From positions 62,001-126,000 of the forward strand of contig NZ_WFLJ01000005.1 in assembly GCF_009208735.1 (NCBI RefSeq): a stretch of DNA of 64,000 bases, written 5' to 3'. Shown here one piece after another: positions 51,623-61,082 of the stretch (position 1 is the stretch's first letter; each line of letters begins with the position of its first letter). The position numbers were made by a program, and so were the translations under genes. Source of the DNA: Janthinobacterium rivuli (GTDB lineage: Bacteria > Pseudomonadota > Gammaproteobacteria > Burkholderiales > Burkholderiaceae_D). The notes under the pieces are model-generated. The model made no database searches. It worked only from the letters and a program-made list of their open reading frames with translations, and was not told the origin of the DNA.

Positions 51623-51982
51623 TCAGCAGGTTTTTCCGCCGCAGCAGGAGCCGGCGGCTGGGGCACTGGTGTCGGCCATGGCGACGCCGGCCCAGCGGGC
51701 CAGTTCCGCCCGCTGCGGGTAGCGCCCGGCCAGGGCAATCTCGCCATCCACCAATATCAACGGTAGCGAATCGGCACCGGAGCGCTCCAGGAAGCGCTTG
51801 ACTTGCACGTTATCGGCAAAGGCCATCGGTTGCTGGGCCAGGTTGTAGCGCTCCAGCTGCACACCGTTGAGCCGCGCCCAATCCGCATCGGCTGAAAACT
51901 GGAGCAACTGCGGTTCAATGTTCACTCCGCATACGCCACTGCTGCAGCACATGGCGGGATCGAATACCTGAATGATTGTCAT
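51623..51982 (-). CDS. arsD: ArsD arsenite metallochaperone / weak repressor
   Basis: 119 residues from the ATG at 51982. FDPAMCCSSGVCG holds Cys12-Cys13 and Cys18, the As(III)-binding triad that hands arsenite to ArsA. A C-terminal CCGGKTC pair is also present. The thioredoxin-like fold is evident (LPLILVDGEIALAGRYP). arsD and arsA form an operon here without arsR or an efflux gene. Confidence 0.92.
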   Translation of the reverse strand: MTIIQVFDPAMCCSSGVCGVNIEPQLLQFSADADWARLNGVQLERYNLAQQPMAFADNVQVKRFLERSGADSLPLILVDGEIALAGRYPQRAELARWAGVAMADTSAPAAGSCCGGKTC

Positions 51983-52199
51983 TTGCAAGCTCTCCTGTCT
52001 CCCCTGTTTCCAGACAATAGGCCCAATATGGCCCCGAAACAAGCGCGGCGGCACAGTGTGCCGCATGTTTTTACAAAAAAATTGATCTCGCGATGGTTGA
52101 CCCGCAAATACCCGGATTTTTCATCGCGCGATGCCGGGCAGGTAAGTATGATGTCAGCATGAACTCCCATACTAAGGTGCTTATAAAGGAGAGCGAGCG

Positions 52200-52562
52200 A
52201 TGTTCTTAGCGCGCACCTGCATGGTGCTGTCCGCCCTGATTTTCAGCGGCGCGGCCTGTGCGGATATCAATTGCACGGACCCGATTGCCGACTGGAAACC
52301 TCGCGAGCAATTGCAGCGTGAGGCCGAACAGCGCGGCTGGACCGTGCAGCGCATCAAGATCGATGATGGCTGCTACGAGCTCAGAGCCATTGATCGCAAC
52401 GGCAACAAAATCAAGGCCAAATACTCCCCGGCATCGCTGCGCATGCGCAGCCTGGCGGTGGACTTCGGCAGTGACGGCGACGCCACCGACTACCTTGGCC
52501 CCGTGCCGCAGGGGCCAATCAGGCGGCGTGCAGGGCCAACATCCCACGGGGAAAAGCAATGA
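52200..52562 (+). CDS. periplasmic PepSY-domain protein
   Basis: 120 residues, signal peptide at 1-21. The mature part contains WKPREQLQREAEQRGWTVQRIKIDDGCYELRAIDRNGNKIKAKYSPAS, a compact PepSY-like unit. Good AAAGGAGAG precedes the ATG. Its stop overlaps the next start (ATGA). First gene of a four-gene operon with DUF2271, flavoreductase and ApbE genes, so it probably has a redox-accessory role. Confidence 0.8.
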   Translation: MFLARTCMVLSALIFSGAACADINCTDPIADWKPREQLQREAEQRGWTVQRIKIDDGCYELRAIDRNGNKIKAKYSPASLRMRSLAVDFGSDGDATDYLGPVPQGPIRRRAGPTSHGEKQ

Positions 52563-53029
52563 AAAACATGATAGTCTGCGCCTGCCTTGCAGGTGCATTG
52601 ACGCTGCCCGGCTTCGTCCAGGCGCGCCCGGTCACACTCACAGCGCAACTGAAGAATTACGCCGGCAACGGCGCCTACCTGGCGGTGTATGTTACGGATG
52701 CCGCCGGCAAATATAAGAAAACGCTGTGGATCGCTGGAAAGAAGACGAAGTATTACAAGCACCTGAGCGACTGGGCACGCGGTAGCGGCATGAACGCGCG
52801 CGAATTTGACGGAGTCAGCGGAGCGAGCGTCGGCAGCGGCAAAACGCTTAAGGTGACAGTCGAGCTGGCCGACACCCTGATTGATGCAGGTTACGAGATC
52901 CGGATTGACAGCGCCGCAGAGGACGGGCGCGATCATCCGGCCGACGTGCGCACGCCGTTGACCAAACAGGGTGCCGGCAAACCCGTCGGTGGACGCGGCT
53001 ACGTCAAATCCTTCACTTACGACATGTAG
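52559..53029 (+). CDS. DUF2271 periplasmic protein with a flavinylation-type motif
   Basis: 156 residues, signal peptide at 1-22. The DUF2271 core includes AVYVTDAAGKYKKTLWIAGKKTKYYKHLSDWAR and DGRDHPADVRTPLTK. At residues 84-90 it has DGVSGAS, matching the D-x-x-S/T-G-A-S/T motif at which ApbE attaches FMN in RnfG, NqrC and related proteins; Ser90 would be the attachment residue. An apbE gene is in the same operon. It is therefore a good candidate for a covalent flavoprotein that shuttles electrons in the periplasm. Confidence 0.82.
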   Translation: MKNMIVCACLAGALTLPGFVQARPVTLTAQLKNYAGNGAYLAVYVTDAAGKYKKTLWIAGKKTKYYKHLSDWARGSGMNAREFDGVSGASVGSGKTLKVTVELADTLIDAGYEIRIDSAAEDGRDHPADVRTPLTKQGAGKPVGGRGYVKSFTYDM

Positions 53030-53040
53030 CCACTGCCCGC

Positions 53041-55260
53041 ATGTTGCGACAGATACATTCGCTCGTGGGCCTGATCAGCGCACTGCTGGTCATCATTATC
53101 GGCTTGACGGGGGCTGTGCTGTCGACCACTCCCGCGCTCGAGCGGCTTGCGACCAGCGTGCCGGCGGGCGTCAGCGTTGCCGAACTCGCGGGCCGGGTGG
53201 CGCGCCACTATCCGGGAGCCGAGCAGATCCAGCGCACGGCCTCAGGAACCATCATCGTCTACTACAGCGCCGGAGACATCTCGGGCGTGGACCGGGTCGA
53301 CCCGTCCAGCGGCAAGGCGATCGCGCCTTATGCGCCACCGGCATACGCACGCTGGTTCAAGGAGTTGCACAGGTCACTATTCCTCGACACGGCAGGCAGC
53401 GCCGCTGTCGGCATCGCCGCCCTGCTGATGCTGCTGGTCTCAATCTCCGGCCTACTCCTGCTGGTCAAGCGGGTGGGCGGTTGGCGCCAGCTGGCACGTC
53501 CACTGCACGGCAATCGCAGCCAGCGCTGGCACGCCGCGGTGGCCCGTCTTGCGCTCGCAGGCCTGCTGTTCTCCGCCTTGACCGGCAGCTACATGTCGGC
53601 GGCGACCTTCGCCCTCATTGCCGATGGCAGCCAGGACGAACCCGATATCCCCGCCACCACGTCAGGCGGAGCGCCGCTGCCCGCTTCCCGCCTACCAGCC
53701 TTGCTGGCAACCAGGCTGGTCGATTTGCGCGAGCTTTCCTTTCCTCTTGCCGGTGACCGCAACGCCGTCTATACCTTGCGCACCCGGCAAGGCGACGCCT
53801 ATGTCGACCAGTCCACCGGTGCGCTGCTTGCCTTCCGCGCTCACAGCAATGTCCGGGAAGCCTTTGAACTGATCTACCGGCTGCATACTGGCGAAGGCCT
53901 GTGGTGGCTGGGTCTGGCACTCGGTCTGAGTGCGCTCAGTGCGCCGTGGCTGGCGGTGACGGGCATTGCCGTATGGTGGCAGCGGCAGCGGGCCAAACCC
54001 CGCATCGCCAACAACTCCTCCCTGGGCTCGGCGGACACCGTGATCCTGGTGGGGAGCGAAAACAACAGTACCTGGGGCTTTGCTCGCGTGCTGCACGATG
54101 CCTTGCGACAGGCCGGACAACGCGTGCACACGGCGCCGATGAACCAGTTCTCATCGGGCCACGGCACCGCGCGCCAGTTGTTCATCCTGACGGCGACCTA
54201 TGGCGATGGCGACGCCCCCGCTTCCGCCACGCACTTTCTGGCCAATTTGGCCTATATTGACCCCAACCAGGCGGCAAGTTACGCCGTGCTCGGTTTCGGC
54301 GACCGCCAGTTCCCCGCGTTCTGCCAGTTCGCGCAGGCGGTCGACGCGGCGATGGCGGCGCGCGGATGGCGCCGGTCGCTGGAACTGGCCCTGATCGACC
54401 GCCAGTCGGCCCAGGAATTCGCGCGCTGGGGGAGCCAGGTCGGCGCGCTGCTGGGCCATGAGCTCGTCCTCGACTATGCCCCGGCACATCCGCCCACGCA
54501 CGCGCTGCAGTTGCGCGAACGTATCGCCTACGGCGAGGAAGAGCACGATCCCACCGTCGTGCTGCGCTTTATAGCCGCCCCGCCGCCGGCCAGCGCCGGT
54601 TGGCTGAAAAGCCGGCTTGCCCCCCATCGACTGCCCCGCTTTGAGGCGGGCGACCTGGCTGGCGTCATGGCGCCCGGCAGTTCCATGCCGCGCTTTTATT
54701 CGCTGGCGAGCGGATCGGGTGACGGCGTGCTGGAAATTTGCGTGCGCAAGCAACCTGGGGGCGTGTGTTCGAGCTACCTGTACCACTTGCTGCCGGGTGA
54801 CCGCATCGAGGCCTTTATCCAGCCCAATCCGCAATTTCGTCCGGCCCTGGGCGAGGCGCCCATCATCCTGATCGGAGCCGGTACCGGGATCGGGCCGCTT
54901 GCCGGTTTTATACGTAACAATACGGGCAAGCATCCGATGTACCTGTACTGGGGTGGGCGCCATCCCGACTCCGATTTTCTGTATGAGCCCGAACTGCGCA
55001 ACTACCTGGCCGACCGCAGGCTGACGCAGCTGCACACGGCCTTCTCAAGAGTCGAGAATGGCGTCCACGTGCAGACCCGGCTGATGGACGACGCTGAACA
55101 TATGCGCCGCCTGATCGCCGACGATGGCCAGGTGCTCGTCTGCGGCAGCCACGCCATGGCCGCCAGCGTCAGGCAGGCCATGGACCAGATACTTGCGCCG
55201 CTCAAGCTCGATGTGGCGGCGCTGCGGGAAAAAGGAAGGTATCGTGAAGACGTCTTCTGA
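53041..55260 (+). CDS. PepSY membrane-flavodoxin-ferredoxin reductase fusion
   Basis: 739 residues. N-terminal PepSY-TM part with helices near 8-30, 119-142, 165-187 and 285-312. A flavodoxin domain follows from about 330 (VGSENNSTWGFARVLHDAL, TATYGDGDAPASA), then an FAD/NAD(P)H reductase domain (RFYSLASGSGDGVLEICVRK, ILIGAGTGIGPLAGFI). This is the architecture of sulfite-reductase-like flavoproteins anchored by PepSY helices. It would take electrons from NADPH and pass them across the membrane to the periplasmic DUF2271 flavoprotein. The gene overlaps apbE by 17 bases. Confidence 0.87.
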   Translation: MLRQIHSLVGLISALLVIIIGLTGAVLSTTPALERLATSVPAGVSVAELAGRVARHYPGAEQIQRTASGTIIVYYSAGDISGVDRVDPSSGKAIAPYAPPAYARWFKELHRSLFLDTAGSAAVGIAALLMLLVSISGLLLLVKRVGGWRQLARPLHGNRSQRWHAAVARLALAGLLFSALTGSYMSAATFALIADGSQDEPDIPATTSGGAPLPASRLPALLATRLVDLRELSFPLAGDRNAVYTLRTRQGDAYVDQSTGALLAFRAHSNVREAFELIYRLHTGEGLWWLGLALGLSALSAPWLAVTGIAVWWQRQRAKPRIANNSSLGSADTVILVGSENNSTWGFARVLHDALRQAGQRVHTAPMNQFSSGHGTARQLFILTATYGDGDAPASATHFLANLAYIDPNQAASYAVLGFGDRQFPAFCQFAQAVDAAMAARGWRRSLELALIDRQSAQEFARWGSQVGALLGHELVLDYAPAHPPTHALQLRERIAYGEEEHDPTVVLRFIAAPPPASAGWLKSRLAPHRLPRFEAGDLAGVMAPGSSMPRFYSLASGSGDGVLEICVRKQPGGVCSSYLYHLLPGDRIEAFIQPNPQFRPALGEAPIILIGAGTGIGPLAGFIRNNTGKHPMYLYWGGRHPDSDFLYEPELRNYLADRRLTQLHTAFSRVENGVHVQTRLMDDAEHMRRLIADDGQVLVCGSHAMAASVRQAMDQILAPLKLDVAALREKGRYREDVF

Positions 55261-56200
55261 ACAGGCGCTGCGGCGCTACAGCCTGAATGGCGAAACCATG
55301 GGCAGCCGCTATACGGCCGTATTCTATGCGGCCGGACAACCGGACCTGGCCGCCATCGGCGCCAGCCTGTTTGCCGCCGTCGACAGGGTTGACCGGCAGA
55401 TGTCGACCTGGAATGTCGCCTCGGACCTGTGCCGCCTGAACGCGGCGCCGGAAAACACCTGGCTTGCTGTGCCGCGGGAGCTTGCGCAGGTGCTCGCTGC
55501 GGGGCTGCTGGTCAGTCGCGAATCGGGCGGCGCCTTCGACATGGCGGTTGGCCAGCTGGTGGAGGACTGGGGATTCGGTCCGTCGCAATGCGCGCCATCG
55601 CCGCAGATCGCGGCCCGGCATGGCAAAACGTACTGCCCCGCCGCCGAGGCATTGGACGTGGATCTGGCGGCTCTGCAGGTGCGCAAGCGCGCGCCGCTGA
55701 CGCTCGACCTGTCGGGCATCGCCAAGGGTTTTGGCGTCGACCAGTTGGCGCATTGCCTCGATGGCTGGTCCATCGCCAGCTATCTGGTCGGTATCGACGG
55801 CGAAATGCGCGCGCGCTCGACCAGACCCGATGGCCAGGCCTGGAGCGTGGCGATAGAAAAGCCGACATATGGCATCCGCGAAATCGGTGGCGTGATGGAA
55901 TTGCACGACATGGCCATCGCCACCTCGGGCGACTATCGCCGCTGGGTCGACATCGACGGAACGCGCCATGCGCACACCATGCATCCGGCCTTGCGTCAAC
56001 CGGTATCGAACCGTCTCGCGGCCGTGAGCGTGCTGACTCCCAGCTGCATGCTGGCCGATGCCTGGGCCACGGCGTTCATGGTCTTGGGCGACGTCGACGG
56101 TGTCGCGCTGGCCAGGAAACGCGGCATGGACGTGCTGTTCGTCCTGCGTCACGGCGCCTTGCTCGAGGAAATTCTGATCATCGATGGGAAGGTGGCCTGA
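55244..56200 (+). CDS. apbE: FAD:protein FMN transferase
   Basis: 318 residues from the GTG at 55244, which has AAGGAAGG upstream and overlaps the previous gene; longer frames are not coding. ApbE features: NGETMGSRYTAVFY, the MSTWNVASDLCRLN segment, GGAFDMAVGQLVEDWGFG, LDLSGIAKGFGVDQLA and the metal/flavin-binding TPSCMLADAWATAFMVLG. It attaches FMN to Ser/Thr of target proteins. A lipobox is not evident. The DUF2271 protein in the same operon has a matching target motif. Confidence 0.9.
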   Translation: MKTSSEQALRRYSLNGETMGSRYTAVFYAAGQPDLAAIGASLFAAVDRVDRQMSTWNVASDLCRLNAAPENTWLAVPRELAQVLAAGLLVSRESGGAFDMAVGQLVEDWGFGPSQCAPSPQIAARHGKTYCPAAEALDVDLAALQVRKRAPLTLDLSGIAKGFGVDQLAHCLDGWSIASYLVGIDGEMRARSTRPDGQAWSVAIEKPTYGIREIGGVMELHDMAIATSGDYRRWVDIDGTRHAHTMHPALRQPVSNRLAAVSVLTPSCMLADAWATAFMVLGDVDGVALARKRGMDVLFVLRHGALLEEILIIDGKVA

Positions 56201-56216
56201 GCTGCTTGGCCGTGCC

Positions 56217-58766
56217 TCAATGCGCCAGCGCCACGCCGCGCAGCCATCGCCATGTCGCCAGCCCCCACTTGACGCACTCGAACCAGGCGACGCCGAGCAC
56301 GGCGACCAGCGCGCACTGCATCAGCAGCGCCATGTCCGGGAGCGCGAAGGCAAACAGCTCGCGAATGGGCGCCACGCCCATCACCAGCAACAGCAACAGC
56401 GAAGCCGCCAGGCTGATCCAGGCGAACGCCCGGTTCGACTTCAGCCCCCTCTTCCATGACGGCTGGCTCCATTGGCGGTTGACATAGATCAGTCCCAGGT
56501 TCGACAGCACGAGGCTGAGGAAGGTCGTCGCGCGCGCCACCTCGTCGGAATGGCCCCCCCACCGCACCAGCACGTGGAAGCCGACCAGCATGGCCAACAG
56601 CCCTGCCCCCTGCAGCAAGCCGCGCAGCAGTATTTCACGGTCGAACAAATGCATGTCCGGCCTCCTGGGTTTGCTCGCCATGGCATCGGCTTCGATCGGT
56701 TCGGCCTCGAACACGATCGAGCAGGCCGGGTCGATCACCATTTGCAAAAACAGTATGTGCACTGGCATCAAGAGCAAGGGCCAGCCCAGCAGCACCGGCA
56801 GGATGGACAGGCCAACGATGGGCACATGCACGGCGACGATGAAGACGATGGCCTTGCGCAGGTTGGCAAACAGGCGCCGGCCGTGTTGCACCGCCAGCAG
56901 CAGCGAGGAAAAATCATCCTTGAGCAATACCAGCGCTGCCGCCTCGCGCGCGACATCGGTGCCGCGGGCGCCCATGGCCACGCCGATGTTGGCTGCCTTC
57001 AATGCGGGCGCGTCGTTGACGCCGTCACCGGTCATGGCGACGATATCGCCACGGCTGCGAAAAGCTTGCACCAGGCGCAACTTCTGCTCTGGAGCGATGC
57101 GGCAAAAGACGTCGGTATCGGCCAGCCGCGCCCGTAGCGCCGTGTCGTCCAGCGCGGCCAGGTCCGTGCCGGACATCAAGCCGCTGGCCATGCCGGCGAT
57201 ACCGGCCTGCCGCGCAATCGCCAGTGCCGTGGCGGGATGGTCGCCCGTGATCATCACCACGCGTATGCCCGCCGCGTGACATTGCGCCACCGCATCGGGC
57301 ACTTCGGGGCGCACCGGGTCGTGCATGCCAAGCAGGCCCAGGAATTCAAACTCAAAGACATGCTGGTTGTCAGGCAGGGGCGGTGCGGCAAAAGTTGCGC
57401 TGGCGACGCCGATCACGCGCAAACCGCCGTTTGCCATGGCCAGCACCTGCGCCGCGATGGCAGCGGCGCGCGCCGGCGCCAGATGGCAGAGATCGATGAT
57501 GGCCTCGGGCGCGCCCTTCGCCGCCACCAGGAACTCGGAACGGTCCGGCGATTGCCACACCCGCGACATGGCCAGCATTTGCCGCGACAGCGGATAATCG
57601 TCGATCAGTTGCCAGTCGGCATGCAGGTGCTCCGTATTGGCCAGCAAGCGGGCACCTGTCTGGCTGATGGCCGACTCCATCGGGTCGAACGCGCGCCGAT
57701 GGCTGGCCAGGACGGCATATTCGAGCAAGCCGTGCAGTTCTTCCCGCAAGGCCCCGGCGGGATTGCCCTGACAGTCATGGGCGCACTGCTCCGACCACAG
57801 CCGAGCCACGTCCATGCGGTTGGCCGTCAGCGTGCCCGTCTTGTCGACGCACAGCACCGTCGTCGCACCCAGCAATTCTATCGCGGGTATGCTGCGCGCC
57901 AGTATGCTTTCGCGCCCCAGGCGCCAGGCCCCCAGGCCCAGGAAAAGCGTCAGTATCACAGGCAATTCTTCAGGCAGGATCGCCATGGCCAGCGTGAGAC
58001 CTGCCAGCAGTCCTTGCAGAGCGTCGCCGCGCAGCCACCAATAGGCCAATGCCAGGCCGGCGGCGAGACACAAGCCGCCAATGGCGACATTCCTGACGAC
58101 GCGGCGTGTTTCCAATTGTATCGGGGTCAGCTCGCTCCCCATGGTGGCAAGCGAGGCGCCTATACGACCGAGCGCACTATGGGGGCCGGTGGCAACCACC
58201 AGGCCGCTCGCCGTGCCTTGCGTGATCAGGGTACCGGAATACACCAGGCAGTCCGGACTGCCGCCCGTCTCGTCGGAGCCATGCTTGATGACCGGCACGG
58301 ACTCGCCCGTCAGCATGGACTCATCGGCCGTCAAGTTCGATGTACTGAGCAGTTCGATATCGGCGGGCACTCGGTCGCCCTCGGCAAGCAGCACCAGGTC
58401 TCCCAGCACCAGCTCCCTGCCAGCGATGCGCTCCTGCTTCCCATTGCGTATCACCAGGGCGCGTGGACAGGAGAGGTCGCTTAGCGCATGTAGCGAGCGT
58501 TCCGTGCGCCGGCGCTGAAAAAAGGTGATGCCCATGACGATGCAAACAAAGCCCAGCAGCATAAGCGCTTCATTGCGATCGCCCAGCAGCAGATAGATGA
58601 TGCCGCAGGCGACCAGTAGCAGGAACATCGGCTCGGAAGCGACATCGAGCAGCAAGCGCCCGGCACTCAAGGGTCGCGAGGCGGGCAAGGCATTCGGCCC
58701 ATTTTCCAGCAACCGCTGTGCGGCCTGCGCGGCTGTCAGCCCTTCACTGCCCTGCGGCTCCGACAT
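56217..58766 (-). CDS. cation-transporting P-type ATPase (P2/P3-like)
   Basis: 849 residues from the ATG at 58766. The N-terminal LTAAQAAQRLLENGPNALP is the cation-ATPase N-domain. The core has TGESVPV, PEELPVILTL in TM4, CVDKTGTLTANRM, and MTGDGVNDAPALKAANIGVAMG. No heavy-metal-binding Cys or CPC motif is present, so the ion is probably Ca2+, Mg2+ or H+. It begins 40 bases after the arsN1 stop and may share its transcript. It converges on apbE with 16 bases between stops. Confidence 0.87.
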   Translation of the reverse strand: MSEPQGSEGLTAAQAAQRLLENGPNALPASRPLSAGRLLLDVASEPMFLLLVACGIIYLLLGDRNEALMLLGFVCIVMGITFFQRRRTERSLHALSDLSCPRALVIRNGKQERIAGRELVLGDLVLLAEGDRVPADIELLSTSNLTADESMLTGESVPVIKHGSDETGGSPDCLVYSGTLITQGTASGLVVATGPHSALGRIGASLATMGSELTPIQLETRRVVRNVAIGGLCLAAGLALAYWWLRGDALQGLLAGLTLAMAILPEELPVILTLFLGLGAWRLGRESILARSIPAIELLGATTVLCVDKTGTLTANRMDVARLWSEQCAHDCQGNPAGALREELHGLLEYAVLASHRRAFDPMESAISQTGARLLANTEHLHADWQLIDDYPLSRQMLAMSRVWQSPDRSEFLVAAKGAPEAIIDLCHLAPARAAAIAAQVLAMANGGLRVIGVASATFAAPPLPDNQHVFEFEFLGLLGMHDPVRPEVPDAVAQCHAAGIRVVMITGDHPATALAIARQAGIAGMASGLMSGTDLAALDDTALRARLADTDVFCRIAPEQKLRLVQAFRSRGDIVAMTGDGVNDAPALKAANIGVAMGARGTDVAREAAALVLLKDDFSSLLLAVQHGRRLFANLRKAIVFIVAVHVPIVGLSILPVLLGWPLLLMPVHILFLQMVIDPACSIVFEAEPIEADAMASKPRRPDMHLFDREILLRGLLQGAGLLAMLVGFHVLVRWGGHSDEVARATTFLSLVLSNLGLIYVNRQWSQPSWKRGLKSNRAFAWISLAASLLLLLVMGVAPIRELFAFALPDMALLMQCALVAVLGVAWFECVKWGLATWRWLRGVALAH

Positions 58767-58806
58767 GGCACCCATCCTTTTCCTGAGAGGCAAATCGTCG
58801 TAGCGG

Positions 58807-59337
58807 TCATGATGAGGTGCTTGCTTGAGGCGGCGATTCGAGCGTTGTGCAATTGCCTAGCTGCAATTCCCAATAGCCCACATCTATCCAGCGATCAAAC
58901 TTGCGACCTACCCGCTTGAACAGGGCCACATTTTCAAACCCCAGGCGCGTGTGCAAAGCCACGCTGGCGTCATTGGGCAGCGCGATGCCGCCAATGACCA
59001 CCTGCAACTGGCGTCGGCGCAATTCGTCAATGAGGGCGCGATACAGCTGGCGGCCGATGCCCCGGCCCACGCACTCGCGCGCCACGTACAACGTGGATTC
59101 GACCGAAAAACGGTAGGCGCTGCGGATCCGCCAGGGCGTTGCGTAGGCGTACCCCAGCAGTTGGCCTTCATGTTCAAAAACGAACCACGGCAACTGTTCC
59201 CCGACCGTGAGAATACGCCGCGCCATTTCCTGCACATCGACCATTTGCTCTTCAAAGGTGATGGTGGTGGCGGTGACGTAATGGTTGTAGATGGAGGCAA
59301 TGGCCACGGCGTCTGAGCTGTTGGCGTATCGAATCAT
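58807..59337 (-). CDS. arsN1: GNAT acetyltransferase, arsinothricin/phosphinothricin type
   Basis: 176 residues from the ATG at 59337. MIRYANSSDAVAIASIYNHYVTATTITFEEQ is the opening typical of phosphinothricin N-acetyltransferases, and RECVGRGIGRQLYRALIDEL is the acetyl-CoA loop. Genes of this type in ars operons (arsN1) acetylate arsinothricin, an organoarsenical antibiotic. Position between truncated arsB and the P-type ATPase, in the same direction as arsC, supports that reading over plain phosphinothricin resistance. Confidence 0.8.
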   Translation of the reverse strand: MIRYANSSDAVAIASIYNHYVTATTITFEEQMVDVQEMARRILTVGEQLPWFVFEHEGQLLGYAYATPWRIRSAYRFSVESTLYVARECVGRGIGRQLYRALIDELRRRQLQVVIGGIALPNDASVALHTRLGFENVALFKRVGRKFDRWIDVGYWELQLGNCTTLESPPQASTSS

Positions 59338-59513
59338 GAGTAAAGACCGTCTCGACTGGATTGCAGGAAATGGCGCCGCCATCGCTGACTTGACTGCCAC
59401 TGAGTGCCACTAAGTTCCACTGAGTGCCATTCTAGCAATAATTGCGCTGCATCGGCGCATTCAAGGCGCATTGCGCTGCGACGGGTCGCGCAGGAACACC
59501 GGCGACTGGCCCG

Positions 59514-60191
59514 TCACGCCGGCACGGTCACCCTCGCGCTTGGCGGCCACCACCCACCACAGCAACTGCGGGAAGATGCGCTCCATGTAAGAGGTCCAGC
59601 GGGTGCCGTCCACCTCCGCGGAAAAGCTGCCATCACCGCCACCGCGTTGACCGGTACTATCACCGCCGCATACTCGACAAAGCCGATGTTGAAGTAGTCG
59701 GCCGACACGATATTGACCAGGTTCGACACCACCAGTGGCAGGCTGGCCGTGTCGGCGATGAAGCCGGCCGCCATCACGAAGGCCAATGTCGCCTTGGCTG
59801 AAAACTTCAGTTCCAGCAACATGGCGATCACGATGGGCGTCAGTATCAGCGCCGCGCCATCGTTGGCGAACAGCGCAGCGACGGCGGCGCCCAGCAGGAC
59901 CAGCAAGACAAACAGCTGGCGGCCGCTGCCGCCACCCCAGCGCGCCACGTGCAGTGCGGCCCACTCGAAAAAGCCGGCCTTGTCGAGCAGCAGGCTGATG
60001 ATGACGGCGATAGACGTGCCGGTGGCCTTCCAGACGGTGTGCCAGACGACGGGAATGCCCGACAACTGGATGACGCCAGCGAGCAGCGCGCCGCCCGCGC
60101 CGATGGCCGTGCTCCAGCCGATGCCGAGCCCGCGCGGCTGCCAGATGAGCAGTACCAGCGTGGCCAGGAAAATCAGGAAAGCGGCCAGCAT
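59514..60191 (-). pseudogene. arsB: truncated arsenite efflux pump ArsB
   Basis: From the ATG at 60191 about 186 residues match ArsB closely: [54 protein letters not shown] and [12 protein letters not shown]. Full ArsB is about 430 residues. Homology stops near 59634 and the frame continues into unrelated residues to a stop at 59514. In the next frame the junction leads into [21 protein letters not shown] and on to a stop near 59461, the tail of a different, unidentified gene. A deletion joining arsB to that gene explains both. The half pump should not export arsenite. Confidence 0.78.
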
Positions 60192-60422
60192 ACGAGTGTC
60201 TTCATTCTTGCGCCCGCCCCCACGGCATGGCCGGAAACGTCCACGCCCTCGTGGCGATGAAGCACAGGGCCCAGGCAGGCAGCCCCGGCCGGATGACCAT
60301 GAGTGGCTTCCGCCAGCATGGAGCGGCAAGAGTTGCCAGTACACGGAACGTTCGTGAGTTTTCGAGAAAGAGTGAAAAGTAAGGCCTGCCGTGGTCTGCG
60401 GGCATGCCGCTGCGCTCGCCGG

Positions 60423-60923
60423 CTAGACGGCGCTTTGCCCGATGGCTTTGATCTCGTGCTGGATCGCATTTTTTTCGAGCATCTCCAGCGGCAGGCTGAC
60501 AAAAACATTTATCCGGCTCATGATCTGGCGAAATACCTTGTGGAATACCGCGCGCTTCTCTACGTCCGTGCCGGTAGCCGCAGCCGGGTCTTCGAAACCC
60601 CAGTGCGCCGACATTGGATGGCCAGGCCAGTACGGGCAGACCTCGCCGGCGGCGTTGTCGCACACGGTAATGACGAAATCCATGTGCGGCGCGTCCGCGG
60701 TACCGAATTCATCCCAGTTCTTGCTGCGTAGTTTGTCGAGCGGATAGCCGGTCGCCTCAATTTGTTCGATGGCGAACGGGTTGACGCTGCCGCCCGGGTG
60801 GCTGCCGGCCGAAAAGCCGCGGAAGCGGCCTTTTCCCATGGTAGAGACGAGCGCCTCTGCCATCACGCTACGGGCTGAGTTGCCGGTGCAGAGAAACAAC
60901 ACGTTGTACACTTTTTCGGTCAT
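60423..60923 (-). CDS. arsC: arsenate reductase, low-molecular-weight phosphatase type
   Basis: 166 residues from the ATG at 60923, with GGAGTCG upstream. The P-loop CTGNSARS (Cys15-x5-Arg) and the ITVCDNAAGEVCPYWPG segment with its resolving Cys place it in the thioredoxin/mycothiol-type ArsC family, which reduces arsenate to arsenite. It appears first in the leftward ars gene group; 231 bases without a recognisable gene separate it from the arsB remnant. A 24-base palindrome lies 86 bases upstream. Confidence 0.92.
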   Translation of the reverse strand: MTEKVYNVLFLCTGNSARSVMAEALVSTMGKGRFRGFSAGSHPGGSVNPFAIEQIEATGYPLDKLRSKNWDEFGTADAPHMDFVITVCDNAAGEVCPYWPGHPMSAHWGFEDPAAATGTDVEKRAVFHKVFRQIMSRINVFVSLPLEMLEKNAIQHEIKAIGQSAV

Positions 60924-61008
60924 GACGACTCCTTCAATCACTGCGGTGGGTGGATGTTCGAAATAATGGATTGTCTGGATTGGTTTTCATGTGGTCTCCA
61001 TCTATTTC

Positions 61009-61032
61009 ATTATTCTATAATTATAGAATAAT
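61009..61032. promoter_or_regulatory. perfect 24-base palindrome upstream of arsC (candidate ArsR operator)
   Basis: ATTATTCTATAA and TTATAGAATAAT abut as a perfect palindrome in very AT-rich DNA, with partial copies (CGAATAAT, AGAATGAAT) just to the right. ArsR/SmtB operators are AT-rich dyads of this kind. No arsR gene is present beside it. Confidence 0.5.
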
Positions 61033-61082
61033 CGAATAATAGAATGAATGTAAACCTGTTTCTATAAGTATAAAGTCCCTGA

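Noticed and set aside
60192..60422. A gene between arsC and the arsB remnant
   Set aside because: Frames here are shadows or continue through arsC in another phase; no conserved motif or ribosome site is visible.
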